A stretch of DNA of 64,000 bases, taken from NCBI RefSeq assembly GCF_000626715.1, contig NZ_AQRA01000007.1:366889-430888 (forward strand), given 5' to 3'. Position 1 is the stretch's first letter; the number at the start of each line of letters is the position of its first letter. The position numbers and the translations under genes were made by a program. The notes below the pieces were generated by a model. That model saw only the letters and a list, made by a program, of their open reading frames with translations, searched no databases and was not told where the DNA came from. This DNA is from Aquimarina atlantica. GTDB lineage: Bacteria; Bacteroidota; Bacteroidia; Flavobacteriales; Flavobacteriaceae. Below, piece after piece: positions 62,365 through 64,000 of the stretch.

Positions 62365-62402
62365 AAAAATATCCTGATGTAATCACATCAGGATATTTTT
62401 TT
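62365..62402. terminator. Bidirectional terminator before the DUF6249 gene end
   Basis: Arms AAAAATATCCTGATGT (62365-62380) and ACATCAGGATATTTTT (62385-62400) with an AATC loop; A-run and T-run on the two sides. Ends the minus-strand DUF6249 transcript. Confidence 0.85.
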
Positions 62403-62420
62403 ATCAAGTAATACTTCTGT

Positions 62421-62771
62421 TTATTTATCCAGGTTTTTTGTCATGGTGAAACCAGTGAATAAACCAATTCCAGCCATTAAGAAGATCGTACCAGGATAAG
62501 CAATATCTTCATCTACACCAACAGATAAATGTAGAATACCTGCTATAAAAATTCCAACTCCAATACCCATTAATAATAAGGATAAATTTAGAATAAGTAC
62601 TTTCCATACAGGAGTAACTCTTTTTTCTTTACTACTATAAAATATAGAAGCATCTGCTCCTTTTTCTATAAGAGCCATACGTTCTTTATTTCTAGCTGAA
62701 ATAAATAAATAAATAATTCCAAAAAATACACCAAAGATTGCAGGTACTATAATTACTTCTGATCCCATCAT
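62421..62771 (-). CDS. DUF6249 membrane protein
   Basis: 116 residues with three membrane segments: residues 5-24, 53-75 and 89-109, the first followed by the conserved RNKERMALIEKGAD stretch that marks the DUF6249 family (Bacteroidetes membrane proteins of unknown role). It is divergent from an ECF sigma factor gene, 131 bases apart. This association recurs in the phylum, as far as I recall, but I could not check it here. Function unknown. Confidence 0.82.
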   Translation of the reverse strand: MMGSEVIIVPAIFGVFFGIIYLFISARNKERMALIEKGADASIFYSSKEKRVTPVWKVLILNLSLLLMGIGVGIFIAGILHLSVGVDEDIAYPGTIFLMAGIGLFTGFTMTKNLDK

Positions 62772-62920
62772 GTTTTTAGTTTAAAAGATTAATACTGTTC
62801 GTTTTTCTAATTAAGACGAAGAGTAATTCGAAGCGGTTACAAAAAAGATGAAAAAAATATTTTGTACTTTTTAATAGAAATTATGTAACCAACGATTATA
62901 TAGTGTCGTCCTATGAGAAA

Positions 62921-63508
62921 ATGAACCATCAATCAGATCAATATTATATTAATCAAGTGCTAGAAGGGCAGGTGAATGCTTTTTCGGTTCTGGTAGAACG
63001 TTACCAGGGTTTAGTGTACACAGTAGTGTATCGTATGATTAAGAATAAAGAACAGGCAGAAGAAGTTGCTCAGGATTCTTTTATCAAGGCATATAAATCC
63101 TTGAGTAACTATAGAGGTGATGCCAAGTTTTCTACGTGGTTATATACTATTGCATATCGAAAAAGCTTAGATGCAATCAAAGCAAGTAAAAGAATGATAA
63201 CTTCTGAGCTTATAGAAGAAGTAAGTGAAGGAGAAATGGAACTGGTTGGTGATGCACTAAACTATTTGCAAGTAAAAGAAAGAAAAAAAATTATATCAGA
63301 TAGTATAATGAAGCTTCCTGAAGATGAGGCTGCGATTATTACACTATACTATTTTGAGGAAAAAAGTGTAAAAGAAATTGTAGAAATTGTAAATTTAACA
63401 GCAGATAATGTGAAAATAAAGTTATATCGTAGTAGAAAAAAACTATATTCGATATTGAAGCATCACATTTCTCCAGAAATTAGTAGTAAAAATGGAAGAG
63501 CAATATAA
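62921..63508 (+). CDS. ECF sigma factor
   Basis: 195 residues from ATG 62921; a GTG 18 bases upstream is possible. Region 2 (VLEGQVNAFSVLVERYQGLVYTVVYRMIKNKEQAEEVAQDSFIKAYKSL, about 13-60) and region 4 (LPEDEAAIITLYYFEEKSVKEIVEIVNLTADNVKIKLYRSRKKL, about 130-175) are both complete. The stop overlaps the following small membrane gene by 17 bases, the same arrangement as the sigma pair at 58509. It is the second such pair within 5 kb. Confidence 0.93.
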   Translation: MNHQSDQYYINQVLEGQVNAFSVLVERYQGLVYTVVYRMIKNKEQAEEVAQDSFIKAYKSLSNYRGDAKFSTWLYTIAYRKSLDAIKASKRMITSELIEEVSEGEMELVGDALNYLQVKERKKIISDSIMKLPEDEAAIITLYYFEEKSVKEIVEIVNLTADNVKIKLYRSRKKLYSILKHHISPEISSKNGRAI

Positions 63509-63887
63509 AGACATCAAGGATTTAGTCAAAGAAGCTGGATTAGAGACTCCTTCAGAAAATTTTCTGAAGAATGTTATGGATCAGGTAGAACTTTCGGCTA
63601 TCGAGGTGTCACCTGCATACAAACCTTTGATTTCTAAGAAAGTTTGGTTTATGGTTGGTGTTGCTACTGCTATGCTACTGTGTACCATACCTTTTTTATC
63701 AGAGAGTGAAGAATCGATTTTAGGTACTATTGATTTTTCTTTTTTTGATAAGATAAGTTTCAAAAATCCATTTTCTGGATTTACTTTTTATAAAACTACT
63801 ATATACGGTATTTTATTTCTAGCCCTTTTATTTCTTATACAAATAACAGTTTTAAAACGGAGAATTGATAGACGATTCTCTCTATAA
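63492..63887 (+). CDS. Small membrane protein, probable anti-sigma partner
   Basis: 131 residues: cytoplasmic N-terminus (EEQYKDIKDLVKEAGLETPSENFLKNVMDQVE), a membrane segment at about 53-69, a short loop and a second at about 101-120. The sequence resembles no named anti-sigma family, but overlap with the ECF sigma gene by 17 bases and the topology fit the role. Last complete gene in the window. Confidence 0.68.
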   Translation: MEEQYKDIKDLVKEAGLETPSENFLKNVMDQVELSAIEVSPAYKPLISKKVWFMVGVATAMLLCTIPFLSESEESILGTIDFSFFDKISFKNPFSGFTFYKTTIYGILFLALLFLIQITVLKRRIDRRFSL

Positions 63888-63934
63888 TTATTGAGTAGAT
63901 TTTGATTCTTTAAGAACAAAAAATACACACAAAA

Positions 63935-63991
63935 AACTACCTAAAAACACATTATAGTAGGGGATACTCTATAATGTTTTTTTAGGTAGTT
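63935..63991. repeat. Long imperfect inverted repeat downstream of the last gene
   Basis: Arms of 23 bases (63935-63957 and 63969-63991) that pair except at two positions, around an 11-base loop. Outer halves AACTACCTAAAAA / TTTTTAGGTAGTT; inner halves CATTATAG / CTATAATG. It may be a bidirectional terminator or a small mobile-like repeat; only one copy is visible here. Confidence 0.55.
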
Positions 63992-64000
63992 AGTGTAAAA

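Noticed and set aside
1..64000. tRNA, rRNA, CRISPR, prophage or IS elements
   Set aside because: Gaps between genes were read for T-loop-like sequences, regular direct repeats, and transposase or phage motifs; none was found.

Overview
The window is about 34% GC by eye and carries a strongly flavobacterial gene set. Promoters have the Bacteroidetes -7 element TAnnTTTG, Shine-Dalgarno sequences are rare, and families such as DUF1684, DUF2911, DUF4920, DUF6249, DUF6268, MnmD and a two-motif DnaJ are present. This points to a chromosome of a marine Flavobacteriaceae bacterium; an Aquimarina-like genus is a guess. No rRNA, tRNA, CRISPR array, prophage or insertion sequence is visible, and coding density is high.

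Layout. 1-5.5 kb: the C-terminal end of a fused isobutyryl-CoA mutase-type protein, a 7-TM protein with a C-terminal HTH, an alanine/glycine:cation symporter, a small helical protein and an Lrp-type regulator. 5.5-8.2 kb: two copies of a short structured RNA-like element (5557 and 8107, + strand), each ending in its own terminator. They flank a 33-residue Cys-rich peptide gene, a SigZ-like ECF sigma factor and a hydrolase-fold protein that has lost its nucleophile. 8.2-14.4 kb: MFS transporter plus DJ-1/PfpI lipoprotein, DUF1684, porin, PII, fluoride channel CrcB and an SRPBCC-GyrI fusion. 14.4-26.1 kb: dipeptidyl peptidase III, a NarL-type two-component system with matching palindromes upstream of two nearby genes, a MazG-like NTPase, IlvE, MnmD, a YfcH-like epimerase and a YceI lipoprotein. 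26.3-43.3 kb: grpE-dnaJ, an ABC-2 exporter with MscS, a DUF6268/sigma-54 activator pair, PPK2, M28 peptidase, MATE, OmpA, PAP2 and PBP1A.

45.1-56.4 kb is the most distinctive region. It is a run of eleven + strand genes with a divergent AraC regulator. It encodes the homoprotocatechuate (3,4-dihydroxyphenylacetate) meta-cleavage pathway: HpaD dioxygenase, HpaE dehydrogenase, HpaF isomerase, a single-domain FAH-family decarboxylase (HpaG-like), HpaH hydratase and HpaI aldolase. It is followed by a second aldehyde dehydrogenase, a ThDP-dependent decarboxylase-like enzyme, a YfcE-type phosphoesterase, a HisC-like aminotransferase and an unrecognised P-loop protein. No ring hydroxylase (HpaB/C) is present. 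An inverted repeat AAAAGTGC-N10-GCACTTTT lies before hpaH and recurs nearly unchanged before the aminotransferase, so the two transcripts probably share one regulon. A testable reading is that aminotransferase, decarboxylase and dehydrogenase feed an aromatic amino acid such as DOPA into homoprotocatechuate.

56.4-64 kb: MeaB, DUF2911, and two ECF sigma/anti-sigma-like pairs. These surround a DUF4097-like secreted protein, a secreted protein made of two duplicated beta-type repeats, and a DUF6249 membrane protein.
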